Positions 17,440-25,900 of a stretch of DNA of 64,000 nt are shown here, piece after piece. The position numbers were made by a program, and so were the translations under genes. Each line of letters starts with the position of its first letter. Within the stretch, counting starts at the first letter, position 1. The notes beneath the pieces were generated by a model. The model did not search any database, was not told the DNA's origin, and saw only the letters and a list, made by a program, of their open reading frames with translations. Origin of the DNA: Chitinispirillaceae bacterium (GTDB lineage: Bacteria > Fibrobacterota > Chitinivibrionia > Chitinivibrionales > Chitinispirillaceae); assembly GCA_016932075.1 (NCBI GenBank), contig JAFGDP010000061.1, positions 1 through 64,000 on the forward strand. Direction: 5' to 3'.

Positions 17440-19932
17440 TTACGGAACAATGATCTTGGCCGTTCCCGCTGATATGCCGGTTACACTCGTCGTAACAAGG
17501 AAAACTCCCTTTCCGGTGACAATGGAAACCGGTGTTGACGAGTACCGGTTCAGGGGTACATTTTTCTTTATAATTTCCCTTCCGGCCATGGAAAAAATCC
17601 TGACCGTCGCCACGCTATTGCCGGAAAGTCCGGTCATGCGTGGAATCGTGAGCGCCACTCCCTTCCCGCTACCCATGGCCGTCATCCTTCCCTTTGCCTG
17701 AACCGGTTCGTACGGTTCGGCAATCCCGGTGGGCGTGCCATTAACCGTGACCGTAATGGGCTGGTTCGCGACAAACGGCACGGTAAGCTTTTTCGCCGTG
17801 GCATCGTAAGCCGGAGCAGTGATCTGTGTCGTGCCGAGGTAGACTGAGGTCGGTGCGCTGGGAAGCCTGACGACCACGGTTCCGGGAACGGTCATTGCTG
17901 GTGCGGATATTGTTATTGCATTATTGGCAGCCACGGCACAGGTCATGACCTTTTTCTTGTCTCCATCGACGTAATCCACATACGTAAATGACACACTCTG
18001 GCCCGCAGCTCCGGGGAAAGCATTTATAGCAATGGTCCGTTTGCTGTCGAATGCGGGGTCCCATTTTTTTGCAAGACCGGCAAACACCTGACCAGTCGGA
18101 TAGATGGAATTGGCCTTGATATATACCGGAATCTGCGTCAGCGACATGGTGGGCGACGTGATATTTGAGCCGCCGCCGGTCTGTTCGTCCGCCCAGTTGT
18201 GCATATTGATCCATTTCCCGGCCGGTAGATAAACGCTGCGCGAATTGGAGTTCGATGTGATAGGCGCAACAAGCATGGCGGGTCCGAACAGGTATTCGTC
18301 GACCAGGGAATACGTTTTTGAATCATCAGGGTACTCGCCCACGAGCGGTTTCATGGTGACGCCGTTTTCCGCGGAAGTGTTGATGATGGAATAAATATAC
18401 GGCAGAAGATCGAACCGCTGGTTGAAAATTTCCCGCACATACTCCTGGTTGGCTTCACTCAGTTTCCATGGCTCCTTTCCGTCAAGCATCAGCTCCATGA
18501 ATCCGGAATAGACGCCGTACGAAAGCCACCGGCAGTAATTCTGTATACTCGGCATGCTTTTCTGTTTATACCCGCAGATGTCGCTCCCCCACATGGGAAA
18601 ACCGAGGATACCGGCGCGAAAGGAGTTGCCAACGCTGGTTACCAGACCGCCCCAGTCGGCATACGTGTCGCCGTTCCAGATCGCGCTGATGTATTGCTGG
18701 CAACGCGCCACTGCGCAGCGCGGGAAAATAAAGCAGTTCAGTCCGAGCCCTGCGTCAACCCTTAGAAACTCTTCGGATATTTTACAGTTAAGATATGCGT
18801 ATTTCTTATGACGTTCAGCGGCCGGAGTACCGTCCTTGAATGGCGGAAGATCATCAGACCCCCAACCATTATCAATACGGTCGAGTTTATGACCCATGAT
18901 ACCGTACGGATACTGACCGGTTTTTAGTTTGTTGCGGTACCAGTTTACTTGGGTTTGGTCAGTCAGGTCGAGATACTGGTTATCCGATGAGGTAAACGCT
19001 CCTGCAGGCGGCGTCCCGTCGAACACGCCCGGCATGATCCATGTAACAAGATTAACATAGTATTGGTCTGAAAGCGTTTTAATCCACGTACCCGGGTTGC
19101 CGAAATCCCCTTCAAAGTTCATGTTCGACCATCCCTGGGACCCGTTGTTGTACGGCCGGTCAAGCCAGATGGTGGAATACGGTATTTTTACCGCCGCGAA
19201 CTGCACGGCATGGTCGAGGATCATGGCACTGCCGGTATAATTATCGTGCCATACCAGAGGACCGCAGGCCCACATGGGGACCAACCGGGGCGCTCCAATC
19301 ACCTTGAAAAAGTGCTTATGGACCTTTGAGAGCGATGGACCGTAAAACAGGTACCAGTTGATGGTAGAAGTGTTATAGGTAATGGTGGTCTGGCTGGACA
19401 CAGCGAAGGAATAGGTGCCATAGGCAAAACTGTCGAAAAAACCGGCATATCCGAGGGTCGTATAGTAAAATCCTGAGTACACTTCCGCGTCCTCATCAGA
19501 CCGCTGGTAGGCGGTTACCTGGTCCTTTATATTGGATTTTCCGCGAAGGTCGGGATTGGTCTCGATGTTATGTTCGGTGATTCCGTAAAAATGCTCGCCC
19601 TGGTCCTTGAGCGTCAACATAACGCTGGAAACTGAAGGATTGGTCGATTTGAAATAAAGGCCGCCTTCAATGCCGGTAATGGTAACGGTGTAGTTTGACG
19701 CCAGCGTAATCGTCATCGTTGTGGTATTTGAAGTAACCGATGAAATGGTGGTGTATCTAACCGACCCGAACGTAAACGCCGTAATATCGGCAAGCGTTTT
19801 TCCTCCGGCCGAGACCTTGATATCCATGGGCGAATTGGTCACATCAACGGTCAATTCGCCGAACGTCCAACCCGAGGCCGCCACGACCAGAAAAAGAATT
19901 CCGCTTATGATTCCCGCCATTTTTTTCAGCAT
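17440..19932 (-). CDS. Secreted GH31 alpha-glycosidase, copy 1
   Basis: An 830-residue exported glycoside hydrolase of family 31 (alpha-glucosidase/alpha-xylosidase type). After the signal peptide come the N-terminal beta domain (about 25-215) and the catalytic barrel (about 218-560), with WLDRPYNN, GHKLDRIDNGW (nucleophile Asp351 in K-x-D) and WNGDTYADWGGL (acid/base Asp422). Beta domains and a sorting-type end follow (ATVRIFSMAGREIIKKNV ... AKIIVP). GGAG lies 6 nt ahead of the ATG. A close paralogue lies at 32591-35080. The substrate is unknown; the pectin context suggests alpha-linked side chains. It is the first gene behind promoter copy B. Confidence 0.9.
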   Translation of the reverse strand: MLKKMAGIISGILFLVVAASGWTFGELTVDVTNSPMDIKVSAGGKTLADITAFTFGSVRYTTISSVTSNTTTMTITLASNYTVTITGIEGGLYFKSTNPSVSSVMLTLKDQGEHFYGITEHNIETNPDLRGKSNIKDQVTAYQRSDEDAEVYSGFYYTTLGYAGFFDSFAYGTYSFAVSSQTTITYNTSTINWYLFYGPSLSKVHKHFFKVIGAPRLVPMWACGPLVWHDNYTGSAMILDHAVQFAAVKIPYSTIWLDRPYNNGSQGWSNMNFEGDFGNPGTWIKTLSDQYYVNLVTWIMPGVFDGTPPAGAFTSSDNQYLDLTDQTQVNWYRNKLKTGQYPYGIMGHKLDRIDNGWGSDDLPPFKDGTPAAERHKKYAYLNCKISEEFLRVDAGLGLNCFIFPRCAVARCQQYISAIWNGDTYADWGGLVTSVGNSFRAGILGFPMWGSDICGYKQKSMPSIQNYCRWLSYGVYSGFMELMLDGKEPWKLSEANQEYVREIFNQRFDLLPYIYSIINTSAENGVTMKPLVGEYPDDSKTYSLVDEYLFGPAMLVAPITSNSNSRSVYLPAGKWINMHNWADEQTGGGSNITSPTMSLTQIPVYIKANSIYPTGQVFAGLAKKWDPAFDSKRTIAINAFPGAAGQSVSFTYVDYVDGDKKKVMTCAVAANNAITISAPAMTVPGTVVVRLPSAPTSVYLGTTQITAPAYDATAKKLTVPFVANQPITVTVNGTPTGIAEPYEPVQAKGRMTAMGSGKGVALTIPRMTGLSGNSVATVRIFSMAGREIIKKNVPLNRYSSTPVSIVTGKGVFLVTTSVTGISAGTAKIIVP

Positions 19933-20032
19933 GCATTACTCCTTTTTTTTCCGGTGAACTACTTCAGTAAATCTGAATAATGAGAAGTGTTTTTTCAATG
20001 TAGCACGGCAGTTCCTGATATTGCACATGAAT

Positions 20033-20091
20033 AAAATATATGCCCTTTTTTGCATAAATCTATAGCCAATTACGCCAAAAACTTATAAACT
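20033..20091 (-). promoter_or_regulatory. Pectin-locus promoter element, copy B
   Basis: On the minus strand: AGTTTATAAGTTTTTGGC (20091-20074), 8 nt, CTATAG (20065-20060), 19 nt, TATATTTT (20040-20033). The predicted start near 20028 gives a ~96-nt leader before GH31 copy 1. A partial match to the first box (AACTTATAAATT) lies at 20195-20206, close to the AraC gene, and a TATAAT at 20163-20168 may serve that gene. Confidence 0.85.
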
Positions 20092-20257
20092 AATACCATT
20101 TTTCTTGCATTTTATTCCCAGCCTGCCACTGCCCCGGATTATTTTAGGTACTATACTGGTTATATAATCTTAATGGAGCCCATCACTAAGCATTAACTTA
20201 TAAATTAATTTCATACTGAGCGGATTACGTGCTGCCACGCCCAAGCAGCAGGTTCGT

Positions 20258-21130
20258 ATGACAAATCTACAAGTATATAAAAAGAGTTCTACCCTCTCGG
20301 TCATTGACTGGCGCGACCGTCGCGCGGACGAACGGCTCTGGATGCTCACCAAATCGGGGCTCAAGCCCGGCGTCCTCATTGTCCGCCATGCTGGCAATTC
20401 CATCTGGCGAAAGGGCGCGCAAATCCAGCGGAACAATTCCGACCTGTTCGGCATCGAGCTTGTTACCTCAGGCGACCTTCGATTCGTCCAGAACGGCAAG
20501 GAATATATCGTCGAGCCGGGAAATATTTTCATCAAGAAACGCGGAGGCAACCATCTTTACGAACCAGGTCCGGCTGGATTCGTGCATAAGAGGTTTATCA
20601 GGCTCGACGGACCGATCATCGAAACCATCACGGGCGAGCTTGGCATAGACCAGATCGATGTATGCCGCCTGTCGCACCCGCACCGGTTCGCCACGATGCA
20701 AAAAAGGGCGATCATGCTTACCAGGGACCAGCCAGAAGGGTATGTGATGCGCCTCTCGCTCCTTGCGCTTGAAATCCTTCTCTTTCTTGCTCAGGACGTG
20801 ACGGGTTCACGTTACCCTGCCGCGCTCTATGCCTCGATCGACTATCTGCGCCGTAACCTTCACCGGAAAATAGCGATTTCCGATCTGTCGCGAAATGTCG
20901 GCATCAGCGACACGCAGCTGTTCCGGCTCTTCAAGACACACCTTAAGGAATCCCCCCTTGCCTACTTCAACAACATGAAAATCAAACGGGCCGGCGAACT
21001 GCTCAGGCATACGCTTATCCCCCTCAAGGAGATCGCCTTCAGCCTCGGCTACGAAGAACCTGCGTATTTTACCAATCAGTTCAGGAAAGCAATGGGAATA
21101 TCACCGCGAGAATACCGTAAAAAGGCGTAA
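20258..21130 (+). CDS. AraC-family transcriptional regulator, candidate pectin regulator
   Basis: A 290-residue regulator with an N-terminal cupin-like sensing domain (about 30-150: NSDLFGIELVTSGDLRFVQNGKE and VEPGNIFIKKRGGNHLYEPG) and a C-terminal double helix-turn-helix (about 190-290: KIAISDLSRNVGISDTQLFR, LKEIAFSLGYEEPAYFTNQF, GISPREYRKK). The ribosome binding site is weak (AGCAGG). It is divergent from the GH31 unit and its promoter copy B, and its end lies 3 bp from the convergent end of the catabolic operon. This position makes it the best candidate to bind the four shared promoter elements. The inducer is probably a uronate, but that is inference. Confidence 0.92.
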   Translation: MTNLQVYKKSSTLSVIDWRDRRADERLWMLTKSGLKPGVLIVRHAGNSIWRKGAQIQRNNSDLFGIELVTSGDLRFVQNGKEYIVEPGNIFIKKRGGNHLYEPGPAGFVHKRFIRLDGPIIETITGELGIDQIDVCRLSHPHRFATMQKRAIMLTRDQPEGYVMRLSLLALEILLFLAQDVTGSRYPAALYASIDYLRRNLHRKIAISDLSRNVGISDTQLFRLFKTHLKESPLAYFNNMKIKRAGELLRHTLIPLKEIAFSLGYEEPAYFTNQFRKAMGISPREYRKKA

Positions 21131-21133
21131 GGC

Positions 21134-22405
21134 TCAGCGGGAGACGCCCTTCCATGCCCACAACCCCGTACCTGGATTGGAAATAAAGAAAATTTCCTCG
21201 CCGTCGTTCATTCTGTTGGGCCCTTCCGCCAGACTGGACGGATCGTATCGTGTGAGCAGCTCGTCAACTGGTGCGTACTGGAACCCTACGGAAGCGACCT
21301 CCCCGGCGCTCAATCCTCCCGCGCAGTAGGTGATGGAAAAACGTCCCTCTGACGATCCGTGCATCAAGTGGGCGGCGGCGCACAGGTTGTTCCTCAACGC
21401 ATCGTCATCCTTGACCGCCTGCAAGACGGCTTGAGTGCCGCGGTAGCCATGCGCGCGAATGAGCCGGTCAATCTCCGCATCCTCCCCGAAGGTCTTTATG
21501 CCTGGCGCAATGATAACAAGCTCGCCGCCGTCGGCGATGGCCATGCGGGTACGGTAGATCGCCTTGTTGCCAAGCCAAGTGCTCTTATACTCGCATGGAT
21601 CAAGATAGACGACGACCTTTGAAGGACGATGGTCAAGAAGGGATATATTTACCCGCTGCGACAGCCGGGCGGCACGCAGGAAACACTCCCGGTCATTTCC
21701 GATAAACAGGCCCCGCGTTGCCAGCGATCCGTCCTTATTCTGTCCGACCACCGTCATCGCGTGCACCAGGGGAAGCGGCGCGAGAAACATGTCCGCGATA
21801 TAATTGAGAACGTTGCTGACCGGCGAATCGATATGCCCCATGATACGTTCCATGCCGTAAACAGCGCCGAGGAAATGGGTCCTATGGATGTTTTCCGCGC
21901 CGCCGAGGCCGACAACAATATTCTTGCTGTGCCCCGCCATGCCCGCGACCTCATGCGGAACGACCTGACTTAATGAGAGGATGCAATCAAACGACCGGTC
22001 CAGAAGCATCTTGTTGATTGCGACGGGAATGCGGCAGTCGACGGCTCCCCCGGAAACATCCTTGATATATGTCGCAGGAACCTCGCCCAGCGGCACGCAA
22101 TCGGTACGCCAGCGGTGTTCAAAAAAAAGACGGGCCGGAACCGGGCCGAACATCGTCGTTACTTCGGGGCCGGACATGGCCGCGTGCGTGCCGAGTGCGG
22201 GCAGTATCGCTGCCACCGCATCGGGGTTCCGCTCATATGCAAAGCGTGCCAGGACGCCTGCGCGCGAATGAAGCCGCGTGATATCAGGCGGAACGATCAG
22301 AATTTTTTTGGCGGCACCGATTCGATCAAGCGCGGTATCGAGCCCAACACGCAGATCGTCATCAGTCATCGCGCATTCCGGTCCACCGTGTTCGAAAAAA
22401 AGCAT
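21134..22405 (-). CDS. LarA-superfamily nickel-dependent hydroxyacid racemase/epimerase
   Basis: A 423-residue protein of the DUF2088/LarA superfamily, which racemises or epimerises 2-hydroxyacids using a nickel-pincer (NPN) cofactor. Key residues fit: DITR (Arg44; LarA Arg75), GTH (His74; His108), and His151, Lys161, His177, whose spacing of 10 and 26 equals that of LarA His174, Lys184 and His200. It is the last gene of the galacturonate operon, 12 bp after the PfkB kinase. Some members of the superfamily are reported to epimerise gluconate at C2, which would link mannonate and gluconate. That substrate is inference. The start is uncertain: Met13 is an alternative and no strong ribosome site is seen. 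Confidence 0.82.
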   Translation of the reverse strand: MLFFEHGGPECAMTDDDLRVGLDTALDRIGAAKKILIVPPDITRLHSRAGVLARFAYERNPDAVAAILPALGTHAAMSGPEVTTMFGPVPARLFFEHRWRTDCVPLGEVPATYIKDVSGGAVDCRIPVAINKMLLDRSFDCILSLSQVVPHEVAGMAGHSKNIVVGLGGAENIHRTHFLGAVYGMERIMGHIDSPVSNVLNYIADMFLAPLPLVHAMTVVGQNKDGSLATRGLFIGNDRECFLRAARLSQRVNISLLDHRPSKVVVYLDPCEYKSTWLGNKAIYRTRMAIADGGELVIIAPGIKTFGEDAEIDRLIRAHGYRGTQAVLQAVKDDDALRNNLCAAAHLMHGSSEGRFSITYCAGGLSAGEVASVGFQYAPVDELLTRYDPSSLAEGPNRMNDGEEIFFISNPGTGLWAWKGVSR

Positions 22406-22417
22406 GGTACAACAGCC

Positions 22418-23500
22418 CTATCGCTGGATACGCGCGGACCCGCCGTAGGCAAACGCACGCACCTGCTCAAGGGTCGCCATGGTAGTATCGCCGGGAAACG
22501 TGGTAAGCAGTGCGCCGTGAGCCCATCCGAGCTTGACCGCATGTTCAGGATCTTCATTGGTTAAGAGGCCGTAAAAGAAACCTGACGCAAATCCGTCACC
22601 ACCGCCGACGCGGTCGTAAATAACCAATTCGCATGTGGGCGAAACATAGGTTGTTCCGTCGACCCAGGCAACCGCTCCCCAGGAATGGTGGCTGGCGGAA
22701 TGCACTTCACGAAGCGTGGTGGCAACTACTTTAACCTGCGGATGTTTTTTCACAACGCCGTCGATCATGGCGCAGAACAGGCCCGGATCAAGCGTTGATT
22801 TCTTCTCAACATCCGGCCCGGGGATGCCAAGCCCTTTCTGGAGATCTTCCTCGTTGCCGACCAGCACATCCACCTGTCTTACGATTTCGTCAATGACCGC
22901 GTGCGCACGTTTCTGCCCGCCCCAGATATCCCACAGTTTCTGCCGGAAATTCAAATCGAACGAAACGACTGCCCCCGCTTTTTTTGCCGCCTTCATGCCT
23001 TCGATGATCACCCGCCCGGTCGTTTCAGAAAGTGCTGCGAAAATGCCGCCGCTGTGGAACCAGCGGACGCCCCCGGAAAAAATCGCCTGCCAGTCAATAT
23101 CACCCGGTTTCAGTTGGGCGGCGGCTTCATTCGATCGGTTGTAAAACACCACGGGCGCGCGGGAACCCCACCCGCGGTCGCTGTATACCGTGGCCATGTT
23201 GGGCCCGTTTACGCCGTTATGCTCGAACCGTTTGTAAAACGGCGTGACGCCCATGGCGCGCACCCGCTCGGCGATCATGTCACCGATGGGATAATCGACC
23301 ATCGCGGAAACAATACCGGTTTTCATGCCGAAGCAGTTCGCCAGATTGGCGGCACAGTTGAATTCTCCTCCGCTCACATGAACGTCGCATCTGGTTGCCT
23401 TGCGGAAAGGAATGGTGCCGGGGTCCAACCGGTGGACAAGAGCGCCAAGCGAAACGAAATCGAACGATCCTTTTTCTGCGATATCCAATCCGTACTTCAC
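22418..23500 (-). CDS. PfkB-family sugar (acid) kinase
   Basis: A 360-residue ribokinase-fold kinase. VSGGEFNCAANLANCFG near residues 43-59 is the substrate-side PfkB pattern. VSFDLNFRQKLWD and VGNEEDLQKGLG are mid-domain signatures, and YDRVGGGDGFASGFFYG near residues 300-316 contains the anion hole and catalytic Asp. The GGGD form is typical of the 2-keto-3-deoxygluconate kinase branch, so KDG is the default substrate. However, the operon lacks a mannonate dehydratase and carries 6-phosphogluconate dehydrogenase, so gluconate is an open alternative. It is fifth from the end of its operon counting from gnd, between SDR and LarA-type genes. Confidence 0.8.
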   Translation of the reverse strand: MKYGLDIAEKGSFDFVSLGALVHRLDPGTIPFRKATRCDVHVSGGEFNCAANLANCFGMKTGIVSAMVDYPIGDMIAERVRAMGVTPFYKRFEHNGVNGPNMATVYSDRGWGSRAPVVFYNRSNEAAAQLKPGDIDWQAIFSGGVRWFHSGGIFAALSETTGRVIIEGMKAAKKAGAVVSFDLNFRQKLWDIWGGQKRAHAVIDEIVRQVDVLVGNEEDLQKGLGIPGPDVEKKSTLDPGLFCAMIDGVVKKHPQVKVVATTLREVHSASHHSWGAVAWVDGTTYVSPTCELVIYDRVGGGDGFASGFFYGLLTNEDPEHAVKLGWAHGALLTTFPGDTTMATLEQVRAFAYGGSARIQR

Positions 23501-23546
23501 GGCTCAATCCTCCTTAGCGTTCGTAGTACCATATGACAATAACGCA

Positions 23547-24398
23547 TTACACTCCTGCGAAAACATTGAATCCGCCGTCCACCGGAAGAACGGTTCCGGT
23601 AACAAAACGGGACATGTCGGAAACAAGGTACAGCAGCGTCCCCTCCAGCTCCCCGGGCGTGCCGAACCGTTTCATCGGCGTTGCCTCGATGATTTTTTTC
23701 CCGCGGTTGCTGAGTTCACCGGTCTTTTGATCATACAGAAGGTACCGGTTCTGATCAGTGACGAGGAATCCGGGCGCCATGGCGTTTACGCGAATGTTCT
23801 GCGGTGCGAAATGAACCGCCAGCCACTGTGTTAAATTGTTGATTGACGCCTTTGCCGCAGAGTAGGCCGGAATTTTCGTGAGCGGACGGTATGAATTCAT
23901 CGACGAGATGTTGAGTATGACGCCCTTTTTGCATGCCACCATGTCCCTCCCAAACACCATTATCGGAAGCAGGGTACCGGTAAAATTAAGGTCAAACACC
24001 TGGCGAAATGCGTCAAGCTCAAGTCCGAAAAACGTCTGATCAAGATGTTCGCGAAACGCTTCTTCGATTGTTTCGGCAGCGGTCGTCGCTTTGGCAGAAT
24101 TACCCCCCGCGGCATTGATAAGGATGTCCACCGAACCCAGGCGATCGTTTACCGTCCGTTTCGCCTCGTCGAGAGATTTTTTATCAAGGACGTCGGCCCT
24201 GATGCCGATCACCGTACCGCCGGTCGCTGCGGCGATCTCTTCCGCCTTTTCGACCGCACGCCCTTCCTTGCGGCTCAGGATCGCCGTCACAACGCCGTTG
24301 CGGGCCAGGCACGCGACCAATGAGGAGCCGATGCCGCCGGTCCCTCCGGTTATCACGCATTTCTTATCCTTGAGATCCCCCAAAACAGGATACGCCAT
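23547..24398 (-). CDS. SDR oxidoreductase, probable fructuronate reductase (mannonate forming)
   Basis: A 283-residue short-chain dehydrogenase. It has the Rossmann motif TGGTGGIG (near residues 17-24), NAAGG, the catalytic Ser in ISSMNS and YSAAK (Tyr and Lys), and ends GGFNVFAGV. That ending is characteristic of the SDR-type D-mannonate oxidoreductases found in uronate operons that lack classical UxuB. It would reduce fructuronate to mannonate with NAD(P)H. The ATG at 24398 is chosen because GGAGGGG stands 8-10 nt ahead; the frame is open 14 codons upstream into the uxaC end. The position between uxaC and the kinase supports the role. Confidence 0.8.
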   Translation of the reverse strand: MAYPVLGDLKDKKCVITGGTGGIGSSLVACLARNGVVTAILSRKEGRAVEKAEEIAAATGGTVIGIRADVLDKKSLDEAKRTVNDRLGSVDILINAAGGNSAKATTAAETIEEAFREHLDQTFFGLELDAFRQVFDLNFTGTLLPIMVFGRDMVACKKGVILNISSMNSYRPLTKIPAYSAAKASINNLTQWLAVHFAPQNIRVNAMAPGFLVTDQNRYLLYDQKTGELSNRGKKIIEATPMKRFGTPGELEGTLLYLVSDMSRFVTGTVLPVDGGFNVFAGV

Positions 24399-24436
24399 AT
24401 TTCTCCACCCCTCCTGTTCGGCCTGCACGGCAGCAC

Positions 24437-25852
24437 TCAATAGCCGAAATAGGCCTTTGCATTGTTGTAACAGACGTCCTTGACGATTCCGCCGATCGTA
24501 TTGAAATCATCTGGCAGATCGCCATGCTCCATCTCGTTGCCCAGAATATCGCATAAAAAACGACGGAAATATTCATGCCGCGGGAAGGAGAGCAGCGACC
24601 GGGAATCCGTCGTCATGCCGATGAAACGGCCGAGCACCCCAAGACCGGAAAGAGCTTCAATTTGACGGGTGATGCCGTCTTTCTGGTCGAGGAACCACCA
24701 CGGGGGGCCGAATTGGATCTTGCCGGGGACCGACCCGTCCTGGAACGCGCCCATGATGCTCACCAGCATCTCGTTGTGACCGGGAAATCCGTTAAACAGA
24801 ATCGTTTTCGCGAGTCTTCCGGCCGAGTCAAGCCGGTCAAGAAACAAGCAGAGCTGCCGGGCCTGAAGCATGTCGCCGATGCAGTCAACACCGGTGTCCG
24901 GTCCAAGGAGCCTGAATATCGAGCTTCTGACATTGCGGATGATGCCGAAATGGAACTGCTGCGCCCATCCGCGCTTTTGGTTCATGGCGCAGAGTTCGGA
25001 TAAAATCGTTGTCTTGAATCGGGCCGCCTCGTTCACGGACACCTGTTTTCCCGAACGCACCCTAGACAGGAGCGTATCCATTTCGCGGTCGGTGAACACA
25101 TCGGAAGCAAGCGCCTCAAAGGCGTGGTCGGAGCTTCGGCAGCCGCGCTTATGGAAAAACCGGTGACGCCTGTCGAGCGCTTCGAGCAGCGTGTCGAAGG
25201 AGGATATCGTCATGCCGGAGGCTTTTTCAAGAGCCTCGATATATCGATTGTATACCGACGGATCATCGATGGAGGTCGCTTTATCGGGCCGCCAGGTAGG
25301 CAGTACCCTGACGCCGAATTTTTCCCGATCGAGCTGCTCATGCCACGAAAGATCATCGGTCGGATCGTCGGTGGTGCACAGGATTCTGACGTTCATGCGA
25401 AGGAGCAGGTTCCTCGGTGAAAACGACCGGTCTTTCAACCGTTCATTGCATTCGGCATAGATCCCGGAAGCGGTTTTCTCCGAAAGCAGCGTGTCGATAC
25501 CGAAATATCGTTTCAGTTCCAGGTGGGTCCAGTCGTAGAGCGGATTACGCACCGCGGCCGGCAGGGTACGCGCCCACGCACGGAATTTTTCCTCGTCGGG
25601 AACGGTGCCGGTAATGCATTCCTCGCTCACTCCGTTGGTGCGCATTATTCGCCATTTGTAATGGTCGCCCTTGAGCCATGCCTCGGTGATGCTGCCGAAC
25701 AGTTCGTTTTGTGCAATCCGCTCCGGTGAAAGATGACAATGATAATCAAGGACGGGCATCTGCTCAGCGCATTCATGATAGAGCCTGGAAGCCGCCTTCG
25801 TATGCAAAAGAAAATCATCTGACAAGTAAGCCATTCGCGTATTCCGTTTCAT
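24437..25852 (-). CDS. uxaC: Uronate isomerase UxaC
   Basis: A 471-residue amidohydrolase-fold isomerase of normal family length. It converts D-galacturonate to D-tagaturonate (and glucuronate to fructuronate) in the cytoplasm. The metal-binding pair is in VLDYHCHLSP (His38, His40). Other family stretches are LLRMNVRILCTTDDPTDDL, KQVSVNEAARFKTTI, NGFPGHNEMLVSIMG, FGPPWWFLDQKDG and GMTTDSRSLLSFPRHEYFRR. Met7 is an alternative start. It follows gnd by 48 bp and precedes the SDR gene in the same operon. It is the first catabolic step after uptake. Confidence 0.95.
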   Translation of the reverse strand: MKRNTRMAYLSDDFLLHTKAASRLYHECAEQMPVLDYHCHLSPERIAQNELFGSITEAWLKGDHYKWRIMRTNGVSEECITGTVPDEEKFRAWARTLPAAVRNPLYDWTHLELKRYFGIDTLLSEKTASGIYAECNERLKDRSFSPRNLLLRMNVRILCTTDDPTDDLSWHEQLDREKFGVRVLPTWRPDKATSIDDPSVYNRYIEALEKASGMTISSFDTLLEALDRRHRFFHKRGCRSSDHAFEALASDVFTDREMDTLLSRVRSGKQVSVNEAARFKTTILSELCAMNQKRGWAQQFHFGIIRNVRSSIFRLLGPDTGVDCIGDMLQARQLCLFLDRLDSAGRLAKTILFNGFPGHNEMLVSIMGAFQDGSVPGKIQFGPPWWFLDQKDGITRQIEALSGLGVLGRFIGMTTDSRSLLSFPRHEYFRRFLCDILGNEMEHGDLPDDFNTIGGIVKDVCYNNAKAYFGY

Positions 25853-25900
25853 GATGAAGATAGTGCTCCCCGCCCGCTTGGGAGGAGCCGTTTGGCCGCA

